A stretch of 64,000 bases of DNA from Flavobacterium nitratireducens (GTDB lineage Bacteria > Bacteroidota > Bacteroidia > Flavobacteriales > Flavobacteriaceae), in NCBI RefSeq assembly GCF_029625335.1, contig NZ_CP121111.1, forward strand, positions 2,480,001 to 2,544,000, given 5' to 3'. Both the position numbers and the translations under genes were made by a program. Shown piece after piece: positions 8,174 through 18,430 of this stretch. Numbering within the stretch: position 1 is the stretch's first letter; every line of letters begins with the position of its first letter. The notes below the pieces were generated by a model. That model was not told where the DNA came from and made no database searches. It saw only the letters and a list, made by a program, of their open reading frames with translations.

Positions 8174-8980
8174 ATGTTACAACTTTCAGAAATTTGGATT
8201 TATCCCGTAAAATCTTTAGCAGGGATTCGATTAGAAAAATCTAGAGTTACTCAAAGAGGTTTAGAATACGACCGAAGATGGATGTTAGTGGATGAAAAAG
8301 GTGTTTTTGTCACTCAAAGAAAATATCCTCAACTAGTGTTGTTTCAGCCTAAAATTGATGGGGGTTTTATGCAAATTTCTCATAAAGATGCAACTAAAGG
8401 GAATGTGTCTTTTTCGCTTTCGCAAAATAATGAAAACCAACCAATAGAGGTACAGGTTTGGGAAGATAGTGTGAGCGCTATTGAGGTTAGTGAGCAGGTT
8501 TCGTCTTGGTTTTCAGAAATTCTTGGGTTTAATGTTAGATTAGTGTTTATGCCTGATGAGAGTCTGCGTAAAGTAGATCCAGATTATGCTGTGGCCCCTG
8601 ATGATATGACTTCTTTTTCGGATGGTTTTCCGTTTTTAATTATTGGTCAGGCATCATTAGATGATTTGAATACGAGGTTGCAGGAAAAAGTGAGAATGGA
8701 GCGTTTCCGACCCAATTTTGTGTTTTCGGGAGGGGAAGCTTATGAGGAAGAACAATGGAAAGAATTCCGTATTGGAAATCTTGTATTTCATGGAGTAAAG
8801 CCTTGCGGACGTTGTATAATGACTACTGTAGATGCACAAAAGGGGAATTTTTCAGGTAAAGAACCCCTTTCTACCTTATCAACCTATAGAAAAAAAGGAA
8901 ATAAGGTTCTCTTTGGTCAAAATGTTATTGCAAAACAACAAGGTGAGGTAAAAGTTTTGGAGCGTATTCGACTGTGCTAA
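8174..8980 (+). CDS. MOSC domain-containing protein
   Basis: This 268-residue protein starts with the MOSC N-terminal beta-barrel (LSEIWIYPVKSLAGI, then GLEYDRRWMLVDEKG and TQRKYPQL). The MOSC domain itself occupies about residues 120-268. It carries the conserved RFRPNFVFSGGEAYEEEQW and the cysteine site KPCGRCIMTTVD, equivalent to the molybdenum cofactor sulfurase / mARC group. These proteins bind Moco or carry sulfur; the exact substrate is unknown here. It starts 36 bases after the copper oxidase, on the same strand, and could be read through from it, but no functional link is evident. Confidence 0.9.
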   Translation: MLQLSEIWIYPVKSLAGIRLEKSRVTQRGLEYDRRWMLVDEKGVFVTQRKYPQLVLFQPKIDGGFMQISHKDATKGNVSFSLSQNNENQPIEVQVWEDSVSAIEVSEQVSSWFSEILGFNVRLVFMPDESLRKVDPDYAVAPDDMTSFSDGFPFLIIGQASLDDLNTRLQEKVRMERFRPNFVFSGGEAYEEEQWKEFRIGNLVFHGVKPCGRCIMTTVDAQKGNFSGKEPLSTLSTYRKKGNKVLFGQNVIAKQQGEVKVLERIRLC

Positions 8981-9002
8981 AAGAGTTAACGAAATTCTTG
9001 AC

Positions 9003-9404
9003 TTATTCTCGGGTAATTTCATCCAGAATTGTTTTGATTTCTTTCAGTGTTATTGGTTTTACTAGATAATTATCATTTAAATTGTATGTTTCGGCTCTTT
9101 TTTTATCGTCTTCACTATTTGAACTGGTTAGTATATAAACAATAATTTTAGTCCTAATTGGAATTTTAGTGAATTCGTCTAAAAATTGCCATCCATCCCA
9201 AATGGACATATTTAAATCCAGTAAGATAATTTCTGGCAGTGTTTCACTGTTTAGAAAAATAGCTTTTAATTTATCATAGGCTTCTTTACCATTTTTGTAG
9301 ACCATAATGTTTTCTACAAGTCCGGACATTTCAACCATTTTTTTAGTAATAAACTAATGTGTAGGATCGTCTTCTATAATGCACAAAAGATCAATTTTTT
9401 TCAT
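9003..9404 (-). pseudogene. CheY-like response regulator interrupted by an amber codon
   Basis: The natural ATG is at 9404, inside the last codons of the upstream kinase gene, and gives MKKIDLLCIIEDDPTH. Codon 17 is TAG (9356-9354). The same frame continues to 9003 through a complete receiver domain: DLNMSIWDGWQF with the phospho-acceptor Asp, then ILTSSNSEDD and LVKPITLKEI. CAG to TAG is a single change and Gln fits the family at this site. A restart at ATG 9338 would yield 111 residues but would lack the acidic IEDD pocket that binds Mg, so it should not be phosphorylated normally. It lies directly downstream of the kinase and is its probable partner. Either decay or readthrough is possible. 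Confidence 0.75.
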
Positions 9405-12400
9405 TTTCTAGATATATCTTAAATGTTGTACCAATATTAACTTCGCTTTCTACTTCAATTTTACCATTCATGGATTCAATTTGGTTTTTGGTAATAAATA
9501 AACCTATTCCTCCAGAGTCGCTATGGTTGTGAAAGGTTTTATACATTCCAAAAAGCTTATCTCCATGTTTTCGTAAATCAATACCTAAGCCATTATCCGT
9601 AAATTTTAGGATGACATGGTTGTTGGTTTTTTCGGTTTCAATTTTCAAATAACTTTCTCTTTCTTTTGAACTGTATTTGATAGCATTAGTAATAAAATTC
9701 ATAACGATACTATTAAAATAAGCAGGGATACCTTTTACAGGAGTGTTATTTTCAACTTCGTTTATTATTGTGATTTTTTCTTTTTTGTCTTGAGCTACTA
9801 AACTACTAATATTATTTTCAATAACTGTTTTTAAATCAATAAGTTCTAGTTTTTCTTTTGTAGATAAATTAATTTGAACTACATCCATTATATGTTTGAT
9901 AGTTTCAGAAAGATTAACCGATGATTTTTTTAGATAATCAAAAAATTCGCTTTGGCTAAATTCAGTAAAATTACTTTCTATTAATTCAATTAGGGTGCTA
10001 ATTCCACCAGAATGAGAATGTAAGTTATGCGAAACGATATAAGCAAAGTTATTTAATCTTTCATTTTGTGATTCAGCAATTGCAAGTAAAGCTAGTGTTT
10101 CTTTTTCTACTTGCTTCATTTGGGTAATATCGGTTGCAATTCCTAAAAAACCTGTAATAGTGTCTTTTTGTTTAATTGCTGTAACCGAAAGTAGAACAGG
10201 AAATGCAGTCCCATCTTTTCTTATGTAAGTCCATTCACGTGTTTCGGCTTTTCCTTTTTTTGCTCGATGAACGAAAACATCAAATCCAGTAATTTTTTCA
10301 CCAGTTTCTTCCCAGTGTTTTTGGGCTGCATTTTCCACTTCATCTGCAACATGAATAAGTTGAGATGTTTCTTTATGGATTAATTCATCGGCTTTATAGC
10401 CTAACATTTGTTCTGCTCCTTCGTTGAAAGTCGTTATGATACCGTTGATGTCAGTACCTATAATTGCTACTTGAGTGCTAGCATCCATTAAAGCTTGGTT
10501 GTAAGCTATGGTTTTTGCTAGCTGAATTTCGAATGTTTTTTGAGCGGTTATATCTACTATTTGAGAAATGAAATATAAAATATTACCATAAGAATCTTTT
10601 ACCATTAAAACTCCAAGGATAATATATACGATATCTCCTTTTTTGTTGAAATATCGTTTTTCCATAGTATAGCTATCACGTTTCCCTATAATTAATTCTT
10701 CTAGTAAACTTAAATCAGTTTCTAGATCCTCGGGATGTGTGATGTTTTGAAAAGTAAGGTCTTTTAGTTCCTCTTCTGTATAACCTAAAATTGCACAAAG
10801 TTTTCGATTTACTTTAAGCCATTTTCCTTTTTCATCTAGTAAGGCCATCCCAATAGCAGCTTGCTCAAAGTTGCCTCTAAAGGCTTCTTCGTTGATGCGT
10901 AGCTTTTCTTCTTTTATTTTTCTCTCGGTAATGTCTTTATGAGTTCCGTACATCATGAGAGGTTTTCCATCTTCAGTCCAACTGAAATCTTTTCCTCTAT
11001 CATGGACCCAAACCCAACTACCGTCTTTATGTTTCATGCGGGCTTCTAGTTCATAAAATTCGGCTTTTCCTTCAAAACATAAATTTAATCTTCGTCCTGA
11101 TTCTTCTAAATCCTCAGGATGTGCCAATTTTATCCATGTGTCGATATTGATAGGTGCTAATTCTTCCAGTGTGTAACCCACAATTTCAGCCCATCGTTCA
11201 TTAAATACAGTTTCGCCAGTTTGAACATTCCATTCCCATGTCCCTACATTAGTTCCTTCTAAAACGGCTTTGTAACGGAAACGATCGTCTACAATTTCTT
11301 GAATAGGACGGCCTTCAGGAACAATAAATTTTACTTTATTGTATTCATCAAAAACAGGTCGCATACTGAAAAGAATTGTCATTGGGATATGATTTGCAAT
11401 CCAAATGCTTACTTCATATGATATTTCTTCTCCTTGTAGCGCTTTTTTGAAATTTTCTTTTAATTCGTTTTGAGTTTCTTTAGAGATTTGCCACCAATAA
11501 CAATCCCAAAATAGCTTTCCAATCACATCCTTTGATTGTATTCCGGCCGTTTTAATTGCGGTGTCATTAGCCTCAATTAAAACTCCATTTTTGTCTAAAA
11601 GTCCAATAAATGAAAAAGTAGAGTTAAAGATACCTTGGTATTTTTGTTTCGATTCTTTTTTCTTGGTGATATCTTGGAAAGTACCAAAAACTTTTATTGT
11701 TTTTCCGTTTTCTACTAATGCTTTACCTGAAGAGCGAACCCACTTCAGATTATTGTTTGCTGTGATAAAACGACATTGAACGTCAAAATCTTCTTGGGTG
11801 TTAATCGTTTTCTCTAATGCATTTATGATAATTTGTCTGTCTTCAGGATGATAAAACTCAATTGCCGTTGTTTTGTCAAATGTGAAATCGTTTGGTACTT
11901 CATGAATGTGGTAAACTTCATCGGTCCAAAAAATATCTCCGCTAATTACATCCAGTTTCCAAGCGCCAATATTGTTTATTCTCTGGCTTTCATTGAATAA
12001 AAGGTTTATTTTATTCAATTCCTCATTTTGTTCTTTTGACAATAGGGATTTTTTTCTAAGCTCAAGAAGTTTAATTACTTGATTCGCTAGTAATTTTAGG
12101 TAATCTATTTTTTTGTCAGAGATTTTTTTAGGTTTATCGTCTATTACACACAGCGTTCCTAAGGGATAACCATTATCATTAACTAGAGGAATTCCAGCAT
12201 AGAATATATTACCCTAGGATGCCCGGTTACCAATGGATTGTCATAAAAACGCTCATCCTTTGTACTGTCTTCAATTATAAAAACGTCCTCTGGTTCATTG
12301 ATAGCATGTGCACAAAAAGCTAATACTTTAGGTGTTTCCCTTTCTTTTATACCATGATGTGATAAAAACCATTGCTTGTCCTCAGTCACCAGACTTATTA

Positions 12401-12542
12401 ATGAAATTTTGGTACCACAAATTTCGGCAGCCATTTTTGTTAAAAAGTCGTAATTGTCATGTTCTAATGCCCCAATTATTTTATAAGAATGTAGCTCATT
12501 AAGTCTTTCCTTTTCATTTTTCGGGATGTATGGTATTTTCAT
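9391..12542 (-). pseudogene. GAF-PAS5 sensor histidine kinase, frameshifted after the GAF domain
   Basis: Two reading frames make up one kinase. The fragment up to 12183 holds a GAF domain (NEKERLNELHSYKIIG to NPLVTGHPR). The fragment 9391-12042 starts in SKEQNEELNK and holds five PAS domains with PAC tails (for example GTWEWNVQTGE and MALLDEKGKWLKVN). A phospho-acceptor region NFAYIVSHNLHSHSGGI and a HATPase with NAIKYS and GIGLFITK follow. The two frames join at about 12200 if one AT unit of ATATAT is removed, giving GHPRVIFYAGIPLV. The ATG at 12542 (MKIPYIPKN) is preferred over the TTG at 12566. No membrane segment is visible, so it is probably cytosolic. It overlaps its receiver gene by 14 bases. 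The 883-residue part could still be made alone. Confidence 0.8.
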
Positions 12543-12990
12543 CTTGGTTAATTGTTTTTGGGACAAAGGGTTGCATTGATTGGTATTTCAACGCCTTTTC
12601 AGGACTAAAATTATAAATATTGCTGTGTAAATGCAAGAAATATTTTCAAAATAAGTGTACAAATGTTAAAACGGTTTCAAGTGTTTAAAAAGGTATGATT
12701 GTTGATTAAAGGCGCTGTTTTGTTTTTTTTTTTTTCTGATTAGAAATGAGTTGGTATTTCCATACTATTTGTTACGGATTGTTTTGGTTTTTTGAAATTT
12801 GAAAATATTTTGATTACCGTTGAAATAAAAATTAGTTTTTGAATTGATTTCGAAACAAAACCAGATATTCTAATTTTGAAGCTTAAAGTCCTTGAAATTC
12901 AATCCCGAAGCTTAGGGAAAAAAGCTTGGATGACGACTAAAAAATTTATAATTTTGCCGTCCAATTTTATTACGTAAATTAAAGAAGAAG
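12543..12990. other. intergenic region upstream of tig
   Basis: This is a 448-base gap between the divergent kinase and tig. It contains a run of 13 T at 12723-12735, AT-rich sequence and the tig promoter candidate. I see no coding potential and no RNA gene in it. Confidence 0.6.
12926..12956 (+). promoter_or_regulatory. Bacteroidota-type promoter candidate for tig
   Basis: TTG at 12926-12928 and TAATTTTG at 12949-12956 are 20 bases apart, 35 bases before the ATG of trigger factor. Confidence 0.5.
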
Positions 12991-14316
12991 ATGGATATTA
13001 AAAGAGTAGCGATAGATGCTGTAAACGAAACCATTGTAATGACTGTGGTTCACATGGATTACAAAGGGCAAGTAGCTAAAAGAATCAACGAAAAAATGCC
13101 ATTGGCACAAGTTAAAGGTTTTAGAAAAGGACAAGTACCTAAAGACTTAGTTGAAAAACAATACGGTAAAGCAATCAAGAAAGAAGAAGTTAAAAAGGTA
13201 GTTGATTTAGCTCTTGAGCGTTACATTCAATCAGAAAGATTGAATCTTTTAGGAACTCCACTTCTTAAAGCAAATGAAAATTTAGATTGGGATGCTGAAG
13301 AATTAGTATTCGAATATGAAATTGGTTTAGTGCCAAACTTCGAATTAGATTTAGATGCTAAAAATGATATCGTAAAATATGTGGTTACTGCTGACGATAA
13401 ATTAATCGATGGACAAGTAGAGCGTATTCAAAAACAATTTGGTAACGCAATTCCACAAGACGCTGTAGTTGAAGGTGCTGATTTAAAAGGAATTTTTTCT
13501 AACGAAGCAGAAGGAATTGGTAATACAACTACTATTTCATTATCAGTTTTCAAAGACAAAGCTACTGCTGATAAATTCATCGGTAAAAAAGTTGGTGATG
13601 TGGTAACTGTAAATACTCAAGGTTTATTTGAAGATGATCACCAATTAATGGATTATTTAAAAGTAAGTCATGATGTGGTTCATACTTTAGCTGTTGATGT
13701 TGACTTTACAATTGAAGCTATCACTGTTTCTGAACCAGCTGAATTAAATCAAGAGTTGTTCGATAAATTATTCGGAGAAGGAAAAGTAGCTTCTCTTGAA
13801 GAATTGAAAGCGAAAATCAAAGAAGATGCTGAGTCTCAATTTGCGCAACAAGCGGACCAAAAATTATTAGGAGATGTAACAGAGTTTTTAATCGAAAACA
13901 CAAAATTCGATTTGCCTGCTGAATTCTTGAAAAAATGGTTGCAAACTGTAGGAGAGAAAAAAATGACTGCTGAAGAAGCTGAAGTAGAATATGCTCGTTC
14001 TGAAAAAGGATTGCGTTTCCAATTAATCGAAGGAAAAGCTTTAGCTCAAAACGATATCAAAATTACTTTTGAAGATTTAAAAGCATTTACAGCTAAAAAT
14101 ATCAGAATCCAAATGGCTCAATTTGGTCAAACAAATCCAACTGATGAAGAAGTAGATGGAATTGTAGCTAGAGTTTTGTCAAACCAAGATGAGGTGAAAA
14201 GACTTTCTGATCAAGTAGTTGCAGAAAAATTATTGGAATTGTTCAAAGAGAAAGCAAATCCAACAACTAAAGAAGTGACTTACGAAGAATTTATTGCTGC
14301 TTCTTACGGAGAATAA
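12991..14316 (+). CDS. tig: trigger factor
   Basis: The 441-residue ribosome-associated chaperone and peptidyl-prolyl isomerase binds nascent chains at the exit tunnel. The N-terminal ribosome-binding domain carries the signature region KVKGFRKGQVPKDLVEKQYG, a form of the G-F-R-x-G-x-x-P motif. The middle isomerase domain is weakly conserved, as usual in Bacteroidota. The C-terminal helical arms contain AEFLKKWLQTV and end in TYEEFIAASYGE. The start has a purine-rich leader (aaagaagaag) directly upstream. A terminator follows at 14373, then clpP and clpX, the usual tig-clpP-clpX order, linking folding and proteolysis. Confidence 0.95.
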   Translation: MDIKRVAIDAVNETIVMTVVHMDYKGQVAKRINEKMPLAQVKGFRKGQVPKDLVEKQYGKAIKKEEVKKVVDLALERYIQSERLNLLGTPLLKANENLDWDAEELVFEYEIGLVPNFELDLDAKNDIVKYVVTADDKLIDGQVERIQKQFGNAIPQDAVVEGADLKGIFSNEAEGIGNTTTISLSVFKDKATADKFIGKKVGDVVTVNTQGLFEDDHQLMDYLKVSHDVVHTLAVDVDFTIEAITVSEPAELNQELFDKLFGEGKVASLEELKAKIKEDAESQFAQQADQKLLGDVTEFLIENTKFDLPAEFLKKWLQTVGEKKMTAEEAEVEYARSEKGLRFQLIEGKALAQNDIKITFEDLKAFTAKNIRIQMAQFGQTNPTDEEVDGIVARVLSNQDEVKRLSDQVVAEKLLELFKEKANPTTKEVTYEEFIAASYGE

Positions 14317-14372
14317 ATAATTTCTGGAATGGCTGTAGGCATTAGCCAATAGTTAAAAAAATAGTTATATTT

Positions 14373-14405
14373 GAGCGTCAGAAGTTACTTTTGACGCTCT
14401 TTTGT
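14373..14405 (+). terminator. rho-independent terminator after tig
   Basis: GAGCGTCA at 14373-14380 pairs with TGACGCTC at 14392-14399, followed by TTTTG. Confidence 0.75.
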
Positions 14406-14517
14406 TTTAAGAAGTTTAAGAGCGAAAACAAGACAGAATGGCATTGTTTACAAAGAGGTATAACCTTTGTTAAATACAATAAAACTGGGTATAACATTAA
14501 ACTTAGAAAAAATTAAT

Positions 14518-15195
14518 ATGAACTACGGTAAGGAATTTAAAAAGTTTGCTACAAAGCACCAAGGAGTAAATGCTATGTATTACGATAAAATCGTAAATGC
14601 AATGACACCAACAAACATGACTCCTTATATTATTGAAGAACGCCAATTAAATATTTCGCAATTAGACGTTTTCTCTCGTTTGATGATGGATAGAATTATC
14701 TTTTTAGGAACAGGGATTGACGACCAAATTGCAAATATTGTTCAAGCACAATTATTATTCTTAGAAAGTGCGGATGCTTCTAAGGATATCCAAATTTATT
14801 TAAATTCTCCTGGTGGAAGTGTCTATGCTGGTTTAGGGATTTATGACACGATGCAATACATTAGACCTGATGTAGCAACTATTTGTACAGGAATGGCAGC
14901 TTCTATGGGAGCGGTATTGTTATGTGCTGGAGCAGCAGGTAAACGTTCGGCTTTGCCGCATTCAAGAGTAATGATTCACCAGCCTTCAGGAGGTGCTCAA
15001 GGAGTTGCTTCGGATATGGAAATCAACTTACGTGAAATGTTGAAATTGAAAGATGAGTTGTATCGTATTATCTCTCATCATTCAGGACAAACATTTGATA
15101 AAGTATATGCAGATAGCGAGCGTGATTACTGGATGATTGCTGAAGAAGCAAAACAGTACGGAATGATTGATGAAGTTTTAATTAGAGAAAAATAA
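14518..15195 (+). CDS. clpP: ATP-dependent Clp protease proteolytic subunit
   Basis: From the ATG at 14518 the product has 225 residues, the usual ClpP length; an upstream TTG at 14467 in the same frame would add an unlikely leader. ClpP forms the tetradecameric serine protease chamber served by ClpX. The catalytic serine is in GMAASMGAVLL and the histidine in HSRVMIHQPSGGAQG; the strand LNSPGGSVYAGLGIYDTMQ lines the active site. The C-terminus DRDYWM-type region (SERDYWMIAEEAKQYGMID) is typical. clpX follows after a 75-base spacer that holds an inverted repeat. Confidence 0.95.
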   Translation: MNYGKEFKKFATKHQGVNAMYYDKIVNAMTPTNMTPYIIEERQLNISQLDVFSRLMMDRIIFLGTGIDDQIANIVQAQLLFLESADASKDIQIYLNSPGGSVYAGLGIYDTMQYIRPDVATICTGMAASMGAVLLCAGAAGKRSALPHSRVMIHQPSGGAQGVASDMEINLREMLKLKDELYRIISHHSGQTFDKVYADSERDYWMIAEEAKQYGMIDEVLIREK

Positions 15196-15198
15196 AAA

Positions 15199-15264
15199 AG
15201 TTAGAGGTTAGAAGTTAGAGGTACGAATAGAAACTTCTGACTTCTAACTTCTGACTTCTAACTT
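15199..15264. repeat. imperfect inverted/iterated repeat between clpP and clpX
   Basis: Iterations of TTAGAAGTTAGAGG on the left (15199-15221) face CTTCTGACTTCTAACTTCTG on the right (15232-15264), separated by about 10 bases. The arms can fold into a long imperfect hairpin. The units look like the short iterated intergenic repeats seen in Flavobacterium genomes. Confidence 0.7.
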
Positions 15265-15270
15265 AAAAAG

Positions 15271-16503
15271 ATGGCAAAAGTAGTATTAGAGTGTTCGTTT
15301 TGTGGAAGAAAAAAACCAGAAACCAATTTATTGATTGCTGGTATTAATGCGCACATTTGCGATAGATGTATCGAACAGGCTCACGGAATTGTTCTAGAAG
15401 AATTGAAATCAAGCGGAAGTTCAAAATTAGTTGGTGATTTGATTTTGCAAAAGCCAAAAGAAATTAGAGCTTTCTTAGATCAATATGTGATAGGACAAGA
15501 TCAAACCAAGAAAGTAATGTCGGTGGCGGTGTACAATCACTATAAGCGTTTAATGCAACAACAATTAGACGATGAGGTTGAGATTGAAAAAAGTAACATC
15601 ATCATGGTGGGACAAACAGGAACAGGAAAAACATTGGTAGCTAAAACCATTGCAAAAATGTTAGATGTTCCTTTGGCTATTGTTGATGCTACAGTGCTTA
15701 CCGAAGCAGGTTATGTAGGTGAAGATGTGGAAACTATTTTGACACGTCTTTTACAAGCAGCTGATTATGATGTAGCAAAAGCCGAACGTGGAATCGTTTT
15801 TATTGATGAAATTGATAAAATTGCTCGTAAGAGTGATAATCCATCCATTACGCGTGATGTATCGGGTGAAGGAGTGCAACAGGCCTTGTTAAAATTATTA
15901 GAAGGAACTGTGGTGAATGTTCCGCCTAAAGGAGGTCGTAAACACCCTGATCAAAAATTTGTAGAAGTAAATACGCAAAACATTCTGTTTATTGCAGGAG
16001 GTGCTTTTGATGGTATCGAAAGAATTATTTCTAAGCGTTTAAATCGTCAGGCGGTAGGATATTCCACTTCAAAAAATGAAGATAATATCGACAAAGAAAA
16101 TTTATTGCAATACATCATACCAAAAGACATCAAAGATTTTGGGTTGATTCCTGAAATCATAGGTCGTTTGCCGGTGTTAACGCACATGGACCCATTAGAT
16201 AGAGCCACTTTGCGTTCTATTTTAACACAACCTAAAAATGCCTTAATCAAGCAATATGAAAAGTTGTTTTTAATGGATGAAGTTGAGTTTTCGATTACAG
16301 ATGAAGCCTTGGATTTTATTGTAGATAAAGCTTTAGAGTACAAATTAGGGGCTCGTGGATTGCGTTCGCTTTGTGAAGCTATTTTAACCGATGCGATGTA
16401 CGAATTACCAAGTTCGGATGATAAAGTTTTGGAAATCGACGTAGATTACGCCAAAGAAACCTTGAACAAAAATTTATTGAAGCGTCTAGAAATTGCTTCT
16501 TAG
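15271..16503 (+). CDS. clpX: ATP-dependent Clp protease ATP-binding subunit ClpX
   Basis: The 410-residue AAA+ unfoldase starts with a zinc-binding domain: ECSFCGRKK and [11 protein letters not shown] supply the four cysteines. Walker A is GQTGTGKT near 114-121 and Walker [10 protein letters not shown] near 176. The [20 protein letters not shown] region gives the sensor and pore elements, and GARGLRS the sensor 2 arginine. ClpX selects tagged substrates, unfolds them and threads them into ClpP. It is closed by a clear terminator at 16528. Confidence 0.97.
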   Translation: MAKVVLECSFCGRKKPETNLLIAGINAHICDRCIEQAHGIVLEELKSSGSSKLVGDLILQKPKEIRAFLDQYVIGQDQTKKVMSVAVYNHYKRLMQQQLDDEVEIEKSNIIMVGQTGTGKTLVAKTIAKMLDVPLAIVDATVLTEAGYVGEDVETILTRLLQAADYDVAKAERGIVFIDEIDKIARKSDNPSITRDVSGEGVQQALLKLLEGTVVNVPPKGGRKHPDQKFVEVNTQNILFIAGGAFDGIERIISKRLNRQAVGYSTSKNEDNIDKENLLQYIIPKDIKDFGLIPEIIGRLPVLTHMDPLDRATLRSILTQPKNALIKQYEKLFLMDEVEFSITDEALDFIVDKALEYKLGARGLRSLCEAILTDAMYELPSSDDKVLEIDVDYAKETLNKNLLKRLEIAS

Positions 16504-16527
16504 AAAAATAATATTCATTTCATTTTT

Positions 16528-16560
16528 AAAACCTGTTCTTTAGTTTGAACAGGTTTTTTT
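16528..16560 (+). terminator. rho-independent terminator after clpX
   Basis: AAAACCTGTTC at 16528-16538 pairs with GAACAGGTTTT at 16547-16557, followed by T residues. Confidence 0.85.
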
Positions 16561-16655
16561 ATATGGACAAATTATTAACGTAAAAAACACAAAATCTCCT
16601 TTTTTTAAGCAATATATTGTCGATTTTTGTCGCTTCTAAATCAATATAGATAAAA

Positions 16656-17894
16656 ATGGCAGTTGAAGATAAAGAGATAATTTTATTAAAAGTTTCAGGT
16701 CAAGATAAACCAGGTGTAACTGCTGGTTTAACATCAGTATTGGCAACCTATAATGCCATTGTTTTAGATATTGGTCAAGCCGATATTCACGATACACTGT
16801 CTTTAGGGATATTATTCGAAATCGAAGCCGGTTCTTCTTCGGCTCCGGTTTTAAAAGACTTGTTGTTTAAAGCCTACGAATTAGGGATTAAAGTGAAATT
16901 TATTCCAATCACTATTGATGATTATGAAAAATGGGTAAAAGCACAATCTAAACAACGCTATATCATTAATATTTTAGGTGAGACATTGGCTGCGGCACAA
17001 CTGGCTGCCGTGACTAAGATAATGTCGGATCATAATTTAAATATTGATTCCATAAAAAGATTAACAGGAAGAACTTCTATTGTAGAAACAGAAGTATATC
17101 CCCGTTCCTGTGTGCAATTGTCGGTTTCCGGAGAGCTTGAAGACAAAAGTGTATTAACTGCCAGTTTTATGGAAATTTCCAGAACCTTAGATGTTGATAT
17201 TTCTTTCCAGGAAGATACTATTTACAGAAGAAACCGCCGTTTGGTGTGTTTTGATATGGATTCTACATTGATTCAAACGGAAGTTATTGATGAATTGGCC
17301 GAACTGGCTGGTGTGGGTGAACAAGTGAAGGCGATTACCGAATCGGCGATGAATGGTGAGATTGATTTTAGCGAAAGCTTTAAAAAACGTATGGCTTTGC
17401 TGGAAGGTTTAAGCGAAGATGTATTACATAATGTAGCTATCAATTTGCCAATAACAAAAGGCGCACACCGATTGATGAAAGCTTTGAAATACTACGGTTA
17501 TAAAACTGCGATTTTGTCGGGAGGATTTACCTATTTTGGAAATTATTTACAAAAAGAATTAGGAATTGATTATGTATACGCTAATCAATTGGAAATTAAA
17601 GATGGAAAATTAACCGGAAACTATTTAGGCGAAATTGTTGATGGTCAAAAGAAAGCGGAATATTTAAGAGCCATTGCCGAAAAAGAAGGAATTCATATCA
17701 ATCAAACTATTGCGGTGGGTGATGGTGCTAACGATTTGCCAATGATTAACCTCGCAGGATTAGGAATTGCATTTCATGCCAAACCTAAGGTGAAAGAAAG
17801 TGCAGCGACTTCAATTTCGAGTTTAGGTCTTGATGGTGTTTTGTATTTGTTAGGGTATCACGACCGCCATATTGATATGATGGACAATATCTAA
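16656..17894 (+). CDS. serB: phosphoserine phosphatase with N-terminal ACT domains
   Basis: The 412-residue enzyme hydrolyses O-phosphoserine to serine, the last step of serine synthesis. The N-terminal half (to about residue 185) holds two ACT-like regulatory domains starting ILLKVSGQDKPGVTAGLTSV. The HAD catalytic part follows: nucleophile motif DMDSTLIQTEVIDELA near 199, LSGGFTYF as motif II, and VGDGANDLPM near 354 as motif III/IV. This matches the SerB group with ACT domains in Bacteroidota. It is a single-gene unit bounded by terminators. Confidence 0.93.
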   Translation: MAVEDKEIILLKVSGQDKPGVTAGLTSVLATYNAIVLDIGQADIHDTLSLGILFEIEAGSSSAPVLKDLLFKAYELGIKVKFIPITIDDYEKWVKAQSKQRYIINILGETLAAAQLAAVTKIMSDHNLNIDSIKRLTGRTSIVETEVYPRSCVQLSVSGELEDKSVLTASFMEISRTLDVDISFQEDTIYRRNRRLVCFDMDSTLIQTEVIDELAELAGVGEQVKAITESAMNGEIDFSESFKKRMALLEGLSEDVLHNVAINLPITKGAHRLMKALKYYGYKTAILSGGFTYFGNYLQKELGIDYVYANQLEIKDGKLTGNYLGEIVDGQKKAEYLRAIAEKEGIHINQTIAVGDGANDLPMINLAGLGIAFHAKPKVKESAATSISSLGLDGVLYLLGYHDRHIDMMDNI

Positions 17895-17917
17895 ATAGTT
17901 ATTTTAAAGTAAGTTAT

Positions 17918-17953
17918 AAACCTTAGTTCTTCTTTTTGAACTAAGGTTTTTTT
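17918..17953 (+). terminator. rho-independent terminator after serB
   Basis: AAACCTTAGTTC at 17918-17929 pairs with GAACTAAGGTTT at 17938-17949, followed by a T run. Confidence 0.85.
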
Positions 17954-18006
17954 ATTTTGTTTCGTTTAAAATTGTATTTTTATAAAGCGAATCTTAATAA
18001 AAGGTA

Positions 18007-18420
18007 ATGATGATTATAGTTCAAACAAAAATTCAGGCTCCTATAGCTATAATATGGGATTTGTGGACAAAGCCAGAGCACATTATTCAATGGAATGCGG
18101 CTTCGGAAGATTGGCATACACCCTATGCAGAAAATGATTTGAAGGTTGGCGGAAAATTTAAATCAACGATGGCTTCAAAAGACGGGACAATGAGTTTTGA
18201 TTTTGTGGGAACATATGAAGTTATTTTGGATAAAAAATTGATTGCGTATACCATAGAAGATGGTAGAAGTGTGATGGTAGTTTTTGATGAATTGGAAGAT
18301 GGTTTTGAAGTTAGAGAGTATTTTGAACCAGAATCTGTGCATCCAGAGGAATTACAATATCAAGGCTGGCTGTCTATTTTGGAGAACTTTAAGCGATATG
18401 TTGAAAATAATCGGAGCTAA
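18007..18420 (+). CDS. SRPBCC / AHSA1-like domain protein
   Basis: The 137-residue protein consists of a single START-like fold of the AHSA1 (activator of Hsp90 ATPase-like) group: IQAPIAIIWDLWTKPEHIIQWN at the start, then DLKVGGKFKSTMASKDG and a C-terminal helix QGWLSILENFKRYVENN. Such proteins bind small hydrophobic ligands, but the ligand here is unknown. It begins a three-gene + strand unit with two VOC-fold proteins (10- and 46-base gaps), a common arrangement in soil and aquatic Bacteroidota. Confidence 0.85.
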   Translation: MMIIVQTKIQAPIAIIWDLWTKPEHIIQWNAASEDWHTPYAENDLKVGGKFKSTMASKDGTMSFDFVGTYEVILDKKLIAYTIEDGRSVMVVFDELEDGFEVREYFEPESVHPEELQYQGWLSILENFKRYVENNRS

Positions 18421-18430
18421 ATGAGTAACC

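Noticed and set aside
12723..12735. T13 run as a terminator
   Set aside because: No stem precedes it on either strand; it is a bare homopolymer.
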